DNA of 64,000 bases, taken from Bacillota bacterium. GTDB taxonomy: Bacteria > Bacillota > Clostridia > Lachnospirales > Lachnospiraceae. This document shows, piece by piece, positions 1-9,643 of this stretch. The position numbers and the translations under genes were made by a program. Where the stretch lies: contig JAEYRK010000047.1 in the NCBI GenBank assembly GCA_023435645.1, positions 1 through 64,000 on the forward strand, written 5' to 3'. The notes beneath the pieces were generated by a model, which had not been told where the DNA came from, searched no databases, and saw only the letters and a list, made by a program, of their open reading frames with translations. Position 1 is the stretch's first letter. The number at the start of each line of letters is the position of its first letter.

Positions 1-470
1 AAATAGTTCATCGGCATGCGATGAATCTTCTCGGAGATTTCTCTACGGAGCTTATAGGTAACCTTCTGAGCAATCCCGGTGGTAATCAGTCCCATGATAA
101 AGGATAGTAGGGAAGATATTGCATATAAGCTGATCAGCAATAAGAGAATTCTCCCTAGCTTCCCGAAGTTAATCCCTGTTCCGCCGCCAATTTTGCTGAT
201 TAAGCCATTGGCAATTTCCGTGGTTGCATCTCCCATGATTGTAGGGCCGATGATCTGGAAAACCGTTCCACCGATTGCGAAAATAATTACCATGAGAAAG
301 GCGATATTATATTTCGAAAGGTAGTGAGTAAGCCTTTTCATCGTTCCCTTGAAGTCCTTCGCCTTCTCAACCGGGCGGCCCATCGGGCCTCCCATACGTC
401 CGCCTGAACCCGATTTATTCTCAGGCTTAGGGGCTGCATGATTTATTTCTGTTTGATTCTTTTTACTCAT
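1..470 (-). CDS. ABC exporter half-transporter, second subunit (partial, 3' end outside window)
   Basis: Only the N-terminal ~156 residues are inside the window; the gene runs off the left edge. The start ATG (470-468) lies inside the 3' end of the upstream exporter gene, overlapping it by 8 bases, so the two are almost certainly translationally coupled. The N-terminus is a charged, Gly/Pro/Met-rich cytosolic tail followed by a hydrophobic helix (about residues 53-75) and a second near residues 108-130. The residues after them resemble the TM2 and coupling region of type IV ABC exporters. With the neighbouring subunit it should form a heterodimeric multidrug or lipid exporter in the membrane. 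It is expected to carry the consensus ATPase site, because its partner has a degenerate one, but that part is not visible here. Confidence 0.85.
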   Translation of the reverse strand, partial: MSKKNQTEINHAAPKPENKSGSGGRMGGPMGRPVEKAKDFKGTMKRLTHYLSKYNIAFLMVIIFAIGGTVFQIIGPTIMGDATTEIANGLISKIGGGTGINFGKLGRILLLLISLYAISSLLSFIMGLITTGIAQKVTYKLRREISEKIHRMPMNY

Positions 471-2709
471 TTTCCAACTCCTCCTTTGATAACTGGGAAG
501 ATGCGATCTGGCGATAAACCTCACAATCCCTTAAAAGCTCCCTGTGAGTGCCCTTACCTACGAGCCTGCCCTCATCCAGCACCAGAATCTGTTCTGCTTG
601 CATGATGGTGCTGATTCTCTGTGCCACAATCAATACCGTGCTTTCTGACAGCTCTTCCTTCAGAGCCTTTCTAAGTGTTGAATCTGTTTTGTAATCGAGA
701 GCAGAGAAGCTATCGTCAAAGATGTAGATTTCAGGGTTCTTCGCGATTGCTCTGGCGATGGAAAGCCTTTGCTTCTGGCCCCCGGAAACATTGGTACCAC
801 CTTGAGAAATGGCTTCCTGATATCCCTCTGCCTTTGTCTCTATAAACTCAGAGGCCTGTGCGATTCTGGCAGCCTTAGCCACTACTTCCGGAGAAGCATC
901 AGGAACGCCGAAGGTGATATTGGATTCTATCGTACCGGAGAATAATACGCCCTTCTGCGGTATAAAGCCTAGTTTGTTTCTCAGGGTGTGAAGCTTCAGA
1001 TTACGAACATCCACACCGTCAATTAGAATTCTGCCGGAGGTGACATCATAGAATCTGGGGATCAGATTGATCAAAGTAGACTTACCGCTACCGGTACTTC
1101 CAATGATTGCAGTGGTTTCTCCGGGCTTTGCCGTAAAGCTGATTTTGGACAGGACATCCTCCTCCGCATTGGGATAGCGGAAGCATACATCTTCAAATTC
1201 CAAAATTCCCTTCTTGCTGATATCGTATAGCTCCTCCTTCTCAGGATTTTGGATGGATTCCTCTACAACAAGGATCTCATCAATACGCTTTGCTGCCACA
1301 GCAGCCCTGGGGAGCATAACAGAAATCATGGTAAGCATCAGGAAGGATATAATGATCTGCATCGTGTACTGGATGAAGGCCATCATATCACCGACCTGCA
1401 TAGTTCCGTTGTTTATTTTTCCGGCACCCACCCATATGATCAGGATGGAAACCAGGTTCATGATCAGCATCAGTGCTGGAAACATCAGAGACATGACACG
1501 GTTTACGAACAGATTATTCTTCGTCAGATCAACATTAGCCTGATCAAACCGTTTCTTTTCATGCTTCTCTGCACTGAAGGCACGGATTACCGGCAGACCG
1601 GTCAGGATTTCTCTCGTTACCAGATTGATCCTGTCGATCAGCTTCTGCATCCGCTTGAATTTCGGTAAAGTAGCGATGAGCAAACTGATAATTAGGACAA
1701 ATACAGCGCCGACTCCAACTCCAAGGGTCCAGGTCATCGAAGAATTTACCTGAACAATACGAAAGATTGCCCCAAAGGCAAGGATGGGTGCATAAATTAC
1801 AATACGAATCAGCATAACAATCAGCATCTGAACCTGTTGAATATCGTTGGTGCTTCTGGTGATCAAGGAAGCAGTAGAGAACTGGTCCATCTCCTTATTC
1901 GAGAAGGACAGGACCTTCCCAAAAACCTGGTGCCTAAGAGATCGGCCCATCTTTGCGGCAATTCTAGCAGCGAACAGAGTGACTAGAACGGAAGCTGCCA
2001 TCGCTGCCAGTGCCAAGGCAAGCATTCTGGCGCCAACCACTAAGATATAATTCGTCTGCATTTTACCGACATCAATTCCGATGGCTTTGTATTCAGCCTT
2101 AATATAGGAGGCGGCTGCCCCTTCCAGCATCATTTCAGGCATTTGACTTATGCCATTCTTTATCTGCTCTATCAGGGTTGCAGCTTCCTCGGGAGACATG
2201 GCTGCAAGAGCGGCGGTCATATCCACATTGCTTCCTGCCATTTCGGGAGGAAGAAATGAGCTCATAGAGGAATCTGTGCTGCCGGAGGTTTCTGAAGTAC
2301 CGTATTCCATACCATACAGCATTGTCATGGGTATGGTGAAGATATCCTCCAGCCGGTCTCTTTCTTGTTTATTCCAGCAATACAGGCTTTCTGTATTCAG
2401 TAGGGGGTATTCCTTCAGAGAGGACTGATACTCCTTTTCCCCCATTGTGGACTTTTCCAGGAGGGTATAGTTGTTCAGTAGGACTTCCTGGTCGGAGTCA
2501 TTGGTAAACATCAGAATCTTATTCATCTCGGAAGCGCGGATTACCTTTGGCACTGCATCCGGGATACCGCCTTTCATAATTCCGATATTGATGATCTCTG
2601 AGGTGTAGTTAGGCAATGACAGGTCGCAATAAGCCTGAAGGACAAGCAGTATGGTGACAAATACCAATGCGACAGCTGACTTTTTTAAGTATTTCAATAT
2701 TTTTAGCAT
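463..2709 (-). CDS. Heterodimeric ABC exporter subunit with degenerate ATPase site
   Basis: A fused membrane and ATP-binding half-exporter of 748 residues. TM1 is at about residues 9-31. It is followed by an unusually long external segment (about 32-225), then the remaining helices, then an ATPase domain from about residue 510. Walker A reads GSTGSGKS, the signature VSGGQKQR, and Walker B ends FDDS, with Asp in place of the catalytic Glu. The switch loop is AQRIST, with Gln in place of His. Both changes are typical of the non-hydrolysing half of heterodimeric exporters such as TM287/288 and LmrCD. It lies between a marR gene and the second half-transporter, so the three form one MarR-controlled operon. 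The transported substrate cannot be told. The 200-residue external insert is longer than in LmrC-type proteins and may be a periplasm-facing lid. Confidence 0.93.
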   Translation of the reverse strand: MLKILKYLKKSAVALVFVTILLVLQAYCDLSLPNYTSEIINIGIMKGGIPDAVPKVIRASEMNKILMFTNDSDQEVLLNNYTLLEKSTMGEKEYQSSLKEYPLLNTESLYCWNKQERDRLEDIFTIPMTMLYGMEYGTSETSGSTDSSMSSFLPPEMAGSNVDMTAALAAMSPEEAATLIEQIKNGISQMPEMMLEGAAASYIKAEYKAIGIDVGKMQTNYILVVGARMLALALAAMAASVLVTLFAARIAAKMGRSLRHQVFGKVLSFSNKEMDQFSTASLITRSTNDIQQVQMLIVMLIRIVIYAPILAFGAIFRIVQVNSSMTWTLGVGVGAVFVLIISLLIATLPKFKRMQKLIDRINLVTREILTGLPVIRAFSAEKHEKKRFDQANVDLTKNNLFVNRVMSLMFPALMLIMNLVSILIIWVGAGKINNGTMQVGDMMAFIQYTMQIIISFLMLTMISVMLPRAAVAAKRIDEILVVEESIQNPEKEELYDISKKGILEFEDVCFRYPNAEEDVLSKISFTAKPGETTAIIGSTGSGKSTLINLIPRFYDVTSGRILIDGVDVRNLKLHTLRNKLGFIPQKGVLFSGTIESNITFGVPDASPEVVAKAARIAQASEFIETKAEGYQEAISQGGTNVSGGQKQRLSIARAIAKNPEIYIFDDSFSALDYKTDSTLRKALKEELSESTVLIVAQRISTIMQAEQILVLDEGRLVGKGTHRELLRDCEVYRQIASSQLSKEELENE

Positions 2710-2762
2710 GTTGCTTCCTTTCCTTTATGTTCATGATTTCATTCTTAGTATCCCCGTATAAG

Positions 2763-3203
2763 TTAGGGTTTTTCATTGCATTGAAGATTCGCCTTGATTT
2801 TATCCGATAATCGGATAAAGGTTTTCAGCTCATCCTCGGTAAATCCGTGAAACATTTGCTCAGTCATTCTACATAAAAATCTTTCTCCCTGATCCGCCAG
2901 ATGACGTCCCTCCGGAGTCAGGTATACCCGCATGATCCGCTTATCTGCTTCATCCGAAACCCGGTAGACATAACCGTTGGCCTCCAGCTTATTCAGCATT
3001 CCGGTGATTGTGGAGGGCTTGACATAGTTCTTGCAGGCCAGCTCCTTCTGGGTGAGCCCTTCATGATATCGGATCAGAGCCAGGAGCTTTGGCTGTCCCG
3101 GGTACATATTCATTTTATCCATGCTTTGATAGGATAGCTGATGTGTTAGTTTAAATATCTCTGAAAAATTATTAATCAGCTGCTTGACATCATTGTTCTC
3201 CAT
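2763..3203 (-). CDS. MarR family transcriptional regulator
   Basis: A 146-residue winged-helix regulator. The helix-turn-helix covers about residues 53-75 (LTQKELACKNYVKPSTITGM), followed by the wing with the usual D-x-R pattern (SDEADKRIMRVYLT). The C-terminal helix would form the dimer interface. It is the first gene of an operon with the two ABC exporter genes, 53 bases ahead of them. The promoter carries a near-palindrome (TTAGGCACCTAA) just downstream of the -10 box, suggesting autorepression relieved by a ligand that the exporter removes. Length and layout are normal for MarR proteins; the ligand is unknown. Confidence 0.92.
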   Translation of the reverse strand: MENNDVKQLINNFSEIFKLTHQLSYQSMDKMNMYPGQPKLLALIRYHEGLTQKELACKNYVKPSTITGMLNKLEANGYVYRVSDEADKRIMRVYLTPEGRHLADQGERFLCRMTEQMFHGFTEDELKTFIRLSDKIKANLQCNEKP

Positions 3204-3260
3204 ATACCTCTTTTCCTTCCGCCAAAAACGAGCAGCAGGTGATAAGCTCGTTTTAATTAT

Positions 3261-3272
3261 TTAGGCACCTAA
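3261..3272 (-). promoter_or_regulatory. Putative MarR operator
   Basis: TTAGGCACCTAA has 5-base arms (TTAGG/CCTAA) around a 2-base centre. It sits just downstream of the -10 box of the marR promoter, where bound repressor would block initiation. That this is the MarR site is inferred from position and symmetry. Confidence 0.6.
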
Positions 3273-3282
3273 TGATTTATGT

Positions 3283-3310
3283 ATTATATCACAACAGAAA
3301 GTTTAGTCAA
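3283..3310 (-). promoter_or_regulatory. Promoter of the marR-ABC exporter operon
   Basis: Read on the minus strand: -35 TTGACT (3310-3305), a 16-base spacer, -10 TATAAT (3288-3283). This is close to the sigma-A consensus. The start of marR is about 80 bases downstream. Confidence 0.75.
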
Positions 3311-3375
3311 TATATTTTTTGTTTCAATTATTTTCATATTTCGACTTACTGATAGATACCTTCTACAAGAGAAAA

Positions 3376-3418
3376 ACCGGAGAGTACTTATGTACAAGGA
3401 ACATAAGTATTCTCCGGT
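3376..3418 (-). terminator. Intrinsic terminator after the CobD/HisC-like gene
   Basis: An 18-base inverted repeat with one G-U pair (arms 3376-3393 and 3401-3418) and a 7-base loop. On the minus strand it is followed by GGTTTTTC. It lies 47 bases after the stop codon of the aminotransferase-like gene. Confidence 0.75.
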
Positions 3419-3464
3419 GATTTGTGCTAGGATGAGTGCCATACCATGGACTAGGGTATTCCAA

Positions 3465-4562
3465 TTAATTCAATACGGACAAAAGAATCTCTGTCAGCTG
3501 ATCATTTACCTCGGGCTGCATAAAGCAGAAACGGATGAATTTATTGTTCAGGAAGGGGAAGGTAGAGCAGTCTCTGATCATGAAGCCCTTCTTTATCGCA
3601 GCCTCGAAGAGATCCATCGAGGTGATATCCTCCCTTAATATTTTTACAAGTACAAAATTAGCGGTTGGTGTAAAGCATTTCACGTTCGGACAGGAGCTAA
3701 GCACTGTGCAAATACGACTCCGTTCCCTCGCAATCAGAGCTCTGGTTTCCCGAATATAATCCTCATCCATAAACATGATTTCACCGGCGATGGCAGCCAG
3801 GCTGTTGATCGTCCAGGGATTCTTTCTTTGATTCATCTCCTTTAATAGATCCGCGTTTCCACAGATTGCGTAGCCCAAGCGAAGACCGGGAGCGGCAAAG
3901 AATTTCGAGATGCCCCTAAGAATAATCAGGTTATTATAATAGCCAGTCAGAGGGACAGAGGTGATCTTTTGGACATCCTCTGCAAATTCCACATAGGTTT
4001 CATCCACCATGACGAAGATGCCCTTCCGCTTGCAGATGTCCAGAATCTTACGCATATCACTCCTGGTGATGGCTGAGGAGGTCGGGTTGTTCGGATTACA
4101 AATCACTAATAGCTCGACATCGGAGGTTAACTCCCGTTCCAGTGAGGGAATATCCAGAAGGAATTGATTTTCCTCCTCCAGTCTATAGTAAAGAGTGCAG
4201 CCGCCGCCCAGAGCTACCTCCCGCTCATACTCCGAGTAGGTTGGGCCTACAATCAGAGCTTTCTTCGGATTTCTGATCTGGATGAACAGAGAAATCAGCT
4301 CAGTAGAACCATTCCCTACGATGATGTCACCAGCCTCAGCCTTTACATAGTCAGCGATACATTTTCTTAAGGAGCTATATTCCCGATCCGGGTAGCTCAT
4401 AATTGCGTCAATCCGTTCCGAGAGGGAGGCTCGAAGCCTCGGAGAAATGCCGAGGGGGTTGACATTGGCGGAGAAGCTGACGATGTCCTCCTTCCGAATA
4501 CCATACACCTTCTCTATTGTTTCCAAATCACTGCCATGAAAATGATCCGAATGCCTAATCAT
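3465..4562 (-). CDS. PLP-dependent aminotransferase/decarboxylase of the CobD/HisC type
   Basis: A fold-type I PLP enzyme of 365 residues. The N-terminus (HGSDLETI ... FSANVNPLG) is the pattern of L-threonine-O-3-phosphate decarboxylase CobD and histidinol-phosphate aminotransferase-like proteins. The PLP lysine is in ISKFFAAPGLRLGY, and the cofactor-binding Asp/Tyr are in MVDETYVEF. CobD makes the aminopropanol linker of cobalamin, but no cobalamin gene lies nearby, so amino-acid or histidinol-phosphate transamination is equally possible. The start ATG follows an AAAGGGG ribosome site. The gene is alone, transcribed divergently from the DUF5717 cluster, and ends in its own terminator. Confidence 0.8.
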   Translation of the reverse strand: MIRHSDHFHGSDLETIEKVYGIRKEDIVSFSANVNPLGISPRLRASLSERIDAIMSYPDREYSSLRKCIADYVKAEAGDIIVGNGSTELISLFIQIRNPKKALIVGPTYSEYEREVALGGGCTLYYRLEEENQFLLDIPSLERELTSDVELLVICNPNNPTSSAITRSDMRKILDICKRKGIFVMVDETYVEFAEDVQKITSVPLTGYYNNLIILRGISKFFAAPGLRLGYAICGNADLLKEMNQRKNPWTINSLAAIAGEIMFMDEDYIRETRALIARERSRICTVLSSCPNVKCFTPTANFVLVKILREDITSMDLFEAAIKKGFMIRDCSTFPFLNNKFIRFCFMQPEVNDQLTEILLSVLN

Positions 4563-4785
4563 ATCTATACCCCTTTCTACATTTTTCTAAGTCCTGGTCC
4601 GAACTACATGTCCGGGGACAGCTTTATACCAATTCAAGTGCCTCAGCCATCATAAATCACAAAATATTGTAGTGAATACGACCTACGGATTTCGACATGT
4701 ACTAGATTTTTTTTCCTATATCGAGTATAATTATTATACATATTATATCTTTTTTACGAAAAATGCAATGACATGGGGTGATAAA

Positions 4786-7700
4786 TTGAGGGAAAAAATC
4801 GAGCGCTTTGCTAAGGGTGATTTTGAATACGAGCTCCCTACGCTTTGCCTGTCCGAAGATGAGCTTCAGATTACCGTGGAAGCAGGAAAGATATACGAAG
4901 GAAGCTTTACCATAAGTAACAGTGCAGGTAGGTCGATGAAGGGTGTTCTCTATTCCTCCCACAGATTACTTATCTTTGAATACACCACCTTTTGCGGTCC
5001 TGAAAACAGGATCTGCTATCGATTAGATGCCACCTACCTAAAGGCGGGGGATGACCTTAAGGAGGAGATTACCATTGTAAGCGACTGCGGAGAGCGGAAG
5101 CTGAAGCTCCATGCACAGATCGAAGCACCCTATTGCATCACCTCCCTGGGTAAGGTGAAGGACCTGTTTCAGTTTGCAAATTTAGCAAGAATGGATTGGA
5201 CTGAAGCGAAGAAGGTATTCCGTTCCGAGGATTTTGTGCGCGTCATTCTGGGAAATGACAGCAGATATAAAGAGATTTATCACCAGCTGTTAAAAAATAT
5301 TTCTACCAGTCAGGCCCTGGAGGAATTCCTGATTGCAATTAATAAAAAATCAAAAATAGAGCTGAGTATAGATAAAACCATTTTATCCTATCAGGTTTCT
5401 GATGAGGAGTTTATGGATAAGCTGATTCTAACTAAGAATCACTGGGGGTATGCAGAAATCAGAGTCAGTACGGACGCCTCTTTTATCCAGCTGGAGCAAA
5501 AGTTCGTATGGGCTGATCGATTTATCGGAAATACCCATCAGATTTCCTTTGTGGTGGCTCCTCGCAATATGAAGCCGGGGAATCATTATGGAAGGATATT
5601 CATTAAGACAGTATATCAGACAATCATCGTGGAGCTATGCTGCAGCTATCAGCCTGAGAGGCGGACCGATCCTCGACAGACTGCCGACGAAAGAAGGCTT
5701 CCTTATCGCCTGACGAGGAACTACCTTGAGCTTAGATTTGATCATAAGAATCCGACCCAGTATACAGAAGCAGCAGAAGCAGCCTTAAGGGGGGCGACGG
5801 ATGGAGGATTTCAGTCCAAGCTGATCAATATGCATCTGACTTTAGTAGCAGGGAAGAATAAGGCTGCCGGCCAGCTTCTTTCCGAGTTATCCAAGGAAGA
5901 GCTAGCCCTGAAGAAGACCTCAGCACTATATTATTGCACCTACCTTTATCTGGAGGCACTTTATCATAAGGATGAGACAATCATCCGGAATGCTACGGAC
6001 ACCATCCGCCGCTACTATAGCAGCGGTCATTCGGATTGGCGAATTCTATGGCTTTTACTTTACACCGATAAGCGTTACGAGAAGAACAAGAGCCTGAAGC
6101 TGAATGATATCAAAGAACAGTTTGAGGCAGGCTGCCGGAGCCCAATTCTGTATTATGAGGCACTGATGGTTTATGAGGAGGAGCCCTTCCAGTTGAAGGA
6201 CCTCAATCGCTTTGAAATTCAGGTCATGAATTTCGGCATAAAAAACAACCTGGTATCAAAGGAGCTAGCGCTCCAATATACCTATCTGGCTAACCGGAGG
6301 AAGACCTTTCACCCCTTAATATTCCAGGGGCTGGCAACCCTATACCACAGGTATCATTTAACAGAAATTCTGTCAGCCGTTTGCTGTCTGCTGATTAAGG
6401 GACTGAAGAAATCACCGAAGTACTTTATATGGTTCCGTATGGGTGTCGAGGCACAGCTTCGCATTACGGAGCTGTATGAGTATTATGTCTATTCGGCAGA
6501 GGAAGAGATGGAGGAGCTGTTGGCTGAACCGGTGATGTTGTATTTTATCTACAACAGCAGCCTAAACGATCGAAAGAGGGCTTTCCTGTATGCGAATATT
6601 ATTAAGAACAGGGATAAAATCAGTACAATTTACCGGAGCTATTATAAGCGGATGGAGGTATTTGCCCTAAAACAACTGGAGGCCCATAATATTAGTCCGA
6701 ATCTGGCCGTGCTGTATCGTGAATTTCTGGAGAACAGCGCTGTCCGGACAGAGATGGCCACGCATCTTCCCTATGTCATCTTTACCCATGAAATATATTG
6801 CAGCAATTTCAATATGGTGTCAGTATCCGTGAACCATCGGGAGCTTAGGGAGGAGGAATGCGTTCCTCTGATTGATGGGAAGGCTTACATCCAGCTGTAT
6901 TCGAAGGAGACGGATCTATTCTTTCTGGATTCCTTCGGAAACCGCTATACTGTATCCGTGGAGTATGAGCTTCGCCCTCTATTCTCGATGAAGGAGAAGG
7001 AATATCTGGATTTGGAGTACCTAGGGCATCCGATGCTACTTCTGCATCTCTTTGATCGGTATTATCATGACCGGACCATGAATGAGCAGGCTATGAACAC
7101 CAGACGGCGGGTGCTGAATATCCAGGGACTGAGAGAGGATTATCGGACTGCCTGCCTGGTGGATTTGATTGATTATTATTATGATAATTATAATGAAGAG
7201 CTATTGGAGACCTTTCTCAATGAGCTTAATTTAAAAGCCGTGAAAGAACAGGATCGTATTCGATTCATGGAATATCTGACGATCCGAGGGCATTATAAAC
7301 AGGTACTGGAAGCACTGAAGTGCTATGGCTATGAGGGGATTTCTGTGAAACGTCTGGTCAGGCTTTGTGCCGCCTTAATTAACCATACAGAGGAGGAAGC
7401 CAGCCAGGAGCTCTTAACCTCACTCTGCTGGTATATCTATTCCCAGGGCAAATATGATGATACCATTCTAAATTATATGATCAGATATTATGTAGGCCCT
7501 ACGGATCAGTTATATCTTTTATGGAGGTCAGCGGAAGGCTTTGAGCTGGAAAAAAACAGACTGGAGGAAAGACTGCTGGCACAGCAGCTGTTCACTGAAG
7601 GGAATGAGCAGGACAGCTTCCCCATCTTTGCCAGCTATTACAGGAGTGTCTCGAATCATAAATTAATCCGGGCATACCTGACCTATCATGGGTACCGCTA

Positions 7701-8331
7701 CCTGGTCCATGACAGTAGGATCAGTGAAGAGCTCTTTCCGGTGATGAGAAGGGAATTGAATTATGAGGAGAATGAAATCTGTTTGCTGGCCTGGATGAAA
7801 TACCATGCCGGTCCCGGGAAGCAAAATAGCGGGGAACTGGATTTTGCAGGCTACCACATCCATCGCTTGGAGAAGAAAGGGATCATGCTACCCTTCTTCA
7901 CGGAGTATTCCTCCTCCCTCAAGCTGTCCGGTCGTCTGGCAGATAAATTCTTCATTGAGCATAAGACAGATCCGCGCTATCGGGTATATCTTCACTACCG
8001 GCTACGTAAGGAGCATTCGGAGACAGAATTTATTACGGAGAGGCTTCATAATACCTACTTGGGAATCCATGTAAAGGAATTCCTCCTGTTTTATAATGAG
8101 GTTTTAGAATACTATATTACGGAGGAAGCGGATGGGAAGGTAAGGGTCACCGACACCGATCAGGTTCGTAATAACCGGGAGGCCTCCTCAGAGGAGGATT
8201 CAAAATATAATCAGATCAACCTGATGTTATTGGCCCGTGAATTACAGGATGAGAAAACTGTAATTGATATGATGGAGCATTATGTGAAGTCGGAATATAT
8301 CATGGAGCATTGCTTTACACCAATTTTATAA
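4786..8331 (+). CDS. DUF5717 family giant protein (cluster gene 1)
   Basis: About 1181 residues. I choose the TTG at 4786 because GGGGTG lies 5 bases upstream and because a -10-like TATAAT (4726-4731) would fall inside the ORF if the upstream ATG at 4672 were used. The N-terminus (LREKIERFAKGDFEYELP) agrees with what I recall of DUF5717 proteins. The first ~330 residues look beta-rich, with two Ig-like stretches. Residues ~340-690 are helical and repeat-like, a second beta segment lies near 700-770, and the rest is helical. No signal peptide, membrane segment or catalytic motif was seen, so it is probably a large cytosolic scaffold. Four further unknown genes follow at gaps of 3 to 27 bases. 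Function unknown. Confidence 0.85.
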   Translation: MREKIERFAKGDFEYELPTLCLSEDELQITVEAGKIYEGSFTISNSAGRSMKGVLYSSHRLLIFEYTTFCGPENRICYRLDATYLKAGDDLKEEITIVSDCGERKLKLHAQIEAPYCITSLGKVKDLFQFANLARMDWTEAKKVFRSEDFVRVILGNDSRYKEIYHQLLKNISTSQALEEFLIAINKKSKIELSIDKTILSYQVSDEEFMDKLILTKNHWGYAEIRVSTDASFIQLEQKFVWADRFIGNTHQISFVVAPRNMKPGNHYGRIFIKTVYQTIIVELCCSYQPERRTDPRQTADERRLPYRLTRNYLELRFDHKNPTQYTEAAEAALRGATDGGFQSKLINMHLTLVAGKNKAAGQLLSELSKEELALKKTSALYYCTYLYLEALYHKDETIIRNATDTIRRYYSSGHSDWRILWLLLYTDKRYEKNKSLKLNDIKEQFEAGCRSPILYYEALMVYEEEPFQLKDLNRFEIQVMNFGIKNNLVSKELALQYTYLANRRKTFHPLIFQGLATLYHRYHLTEILSAVCCLLIKGLKKSPKYFIWFRMGVEAQLRITELYEYYVYSAEEEMEELLAEPVMLYFIYNSSLNDRKRAFLYANIIKNRDKISTIYRSYYKRMEVFALKQLEAHNISPNLAVLYREFLENSAVRTEMATHLPYVIFTHEIYCSNFNMVSVSVNHRELREEECVPLIDGKAYIQLYSKETDLFFLDSFGNRYTVSVEYELRPLFSMKEKEYLDLEYLGHPMLLLHLFDRYYHDRTMNEQAMNTRRRVLNIQGLREDYRTACLVDLIDYYYDNYNEELLETFLNELNLKAVKEQDRIRFMEYLTIRGHYKQVLEALKCYGYEGISVKRLVRLCAALINHTEEEASQELLTSLCWYIYSQGKYDDTILNYMIRYYVGPTDQLYLLWRSAEGFELEKNRLEERLLAQQLFTEGNEQDSFPIFASYYRSVSNHKLIRAYLTYHGYRYLVHDSRISEELFPVMRRELNYEENEICLLAWMKYHAGPGKQNSGELDFAGYHIHRLEKKGIMLPFFTEYSSSLKLSGRLADKFFIEHKTDPRYRVYLHYRLRKEHSETEFITERLHNTYLGIHVKEFLLFYNEVLEYYITEEADGKVRVTDTDQVRNNREASSEEDSKYNQINLMLLARELQDEKTVIDMMEHYVKSEYIMEHCFTPIL

Positions 8332-8358
8332 CGGACAGAGGGAAGGGGAGAAGGAGCT

Positions 8359-9624
8359 ATGGAAAATCAGCGAAAACTGATTGTGGGCTATGATTTGTGT
8401 GATGACATTACACAGATCAGTTGTTATAGCTATAAAGCCTTTGAACCCATACCGGTCAGCACGGATGAGTTTGAGGAAAACAGCAGAATTCCTACTGTTT
8501 TGTGCATTCATCATGAAACGAAGCTCTGGAGCTTTGGAAATGAAGCCTTGAGCTGTGCACAGGCAGGAAACGGCATTCTGTTTGATCAGCTCCTCATGAA
8601 GCTGAAAACAGGGGAAGAGACGGAGATTTTTGGGCAAACCTTCTCAGCGATAACGCTGATGGAGAAGTTCCTAAGGAAATCACTTACGTTGATTAAGAAC
8701 TATTTCCCGACAGAGACGATTACAAAGCTGGTGGTTACACTAAGTGAGACTGACCCTAGGCTTGTGGAAGGAGTTTATGAGGCCTTATACCGGTTGGGTC
8801 TGGAGAAGGACCGGGCAGTGATTATGAGCCATACCGGAGCCTATATGTATTATGCGCTCAGCCAGGACAGATCTCTATGGGTAAATGACGTCGGACTTTT
8901 TGACTTTAGTGAAAGCAGTCTCAGCTATTACCAAATCAGCATTAACCGGAGAGCGGTCCCGATGATTGCAGGGATAGAGAAGCAGGAATTTACGGATATT
9001 TTAAGCTATGATATGCTGAAGCAGAAGGGGATTGATCCCGTATACACCTTTGAGAATATCGCCAATACCGTACTGTTCAAGCAGATTGTATCTACGATTT
9101 ATTTTACAGGTAAGGGCTTTTTTGGCAGCTGGGCGGAAGAGGTCATCCGGGGGCTCTGTGCCGGGCGGCGCGTATTCCTCGGGCAGAATCTCTATACGAA
9201 GGGTGCCTGCTATGCGGCGAAGGAGCTCTCAGGAGATAAGAAGCTGGGAGATATTATTCTCCTGAATAATGAGATGTTAGTAAGCTCTGTCTGGCTTAAG
9301 GTCTACAAGGATGCGGCGGTGAGGGAACTGCTTCTGACAGATGCTGCGGTTCCCTGGTATGAGGTAGATAAGGAAATCGAAGTAATTCCCATGGGAGAAC
9401 CGGAGCTGGAGCTTGTGATAAAGAATATAATGAAGAGGGAAACCATCAGAGAAAGGCTACGACTAAATCCTCCCCTCCCGGGACGTCCGGACCGGATGAC
9501 AAGACTGGGCATCCGGCTTACCTTCATGGAAAGAACTGTTGCCCAAATAAGGATAACCGACTTGGGCTTCGGGGAGTTCTATCAGCCCACGGATCAGGTA
9601 TGGGAATTTACGATCAATATTTAA
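8359..9624 (+). CDS. DUF5716 family protein, probable actin/Hsp70-like ATPase fold (cluster gene 2)
   Basis: 421 residues, starting after a GGAGAAGGAG ribosome site. The N-terminus (LIVGYDLCDDITQISCY) resembles the first phosphate-binding strand-turn of actin/Hsp70 proteins. Residues ~120-190 (KLVVTLSETDPRLVEGVYEAL, then AVIMSHTGAYMYYAL) resemble the subdomain in which Hsp70-like proteins recruit partner loops. The usual DxGxGT nucleotide motifs are weak, so it may be a pseudo-ATPase. It lies 27 bases after the DUF5717 gene, and the two families are, to my recollection, regularly adjacent in Lachnospiraceae. The fold statement is my inference; the family assignment is fairly firm. Confidence 0.8.
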   Translation: MENQRKLIVGYDLCDDITQISCYSYKAFEPIPVSTDEFEENSRIPTVLCIHHETKLWSFGNEALSCAQAGNGILFDQLLMKLKTGEETEIFGQTFSAITLMEKFLRKSLTLIKNYFPTETITKLVVTLSETDPRLVEGVYEALYRLGLEKDRAVIMSHTGAYMYYALSQDRSLWVNDVGLFDFSESSLSYYQISINRRAVPMIAGIEKQEFTDILSYDMLKQKGIDPVYTFENIANTVLFKQIVSTIYFTGKGFFGSWAEEVIRGLCAGRRVFLGQNLYTKGACYAAKELSGDKKLGDIILLNNEMLVSSVWLKVYKDAAVRELLLTDAAVPWYEVDKEIEVIPMGEPELELVIKNIMKRETIRERLRLNPPLPGRPDRMTRLGIRLTFMERTVAQIRITDLGFGEFYQPTDQVWEFTINI

Positions 9625-9643
9625 AGAAATGAGGATACCTCCT

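Noticed and set aside
4672..4785. Upstream extension of the DUF5717 gene to ATG 4672
   Set aside because: It overlaps a -10-like TATAAT, is Tyr/Phe-rich and unlike the usual start of the family; TTG 4786 has a good ribosome site.
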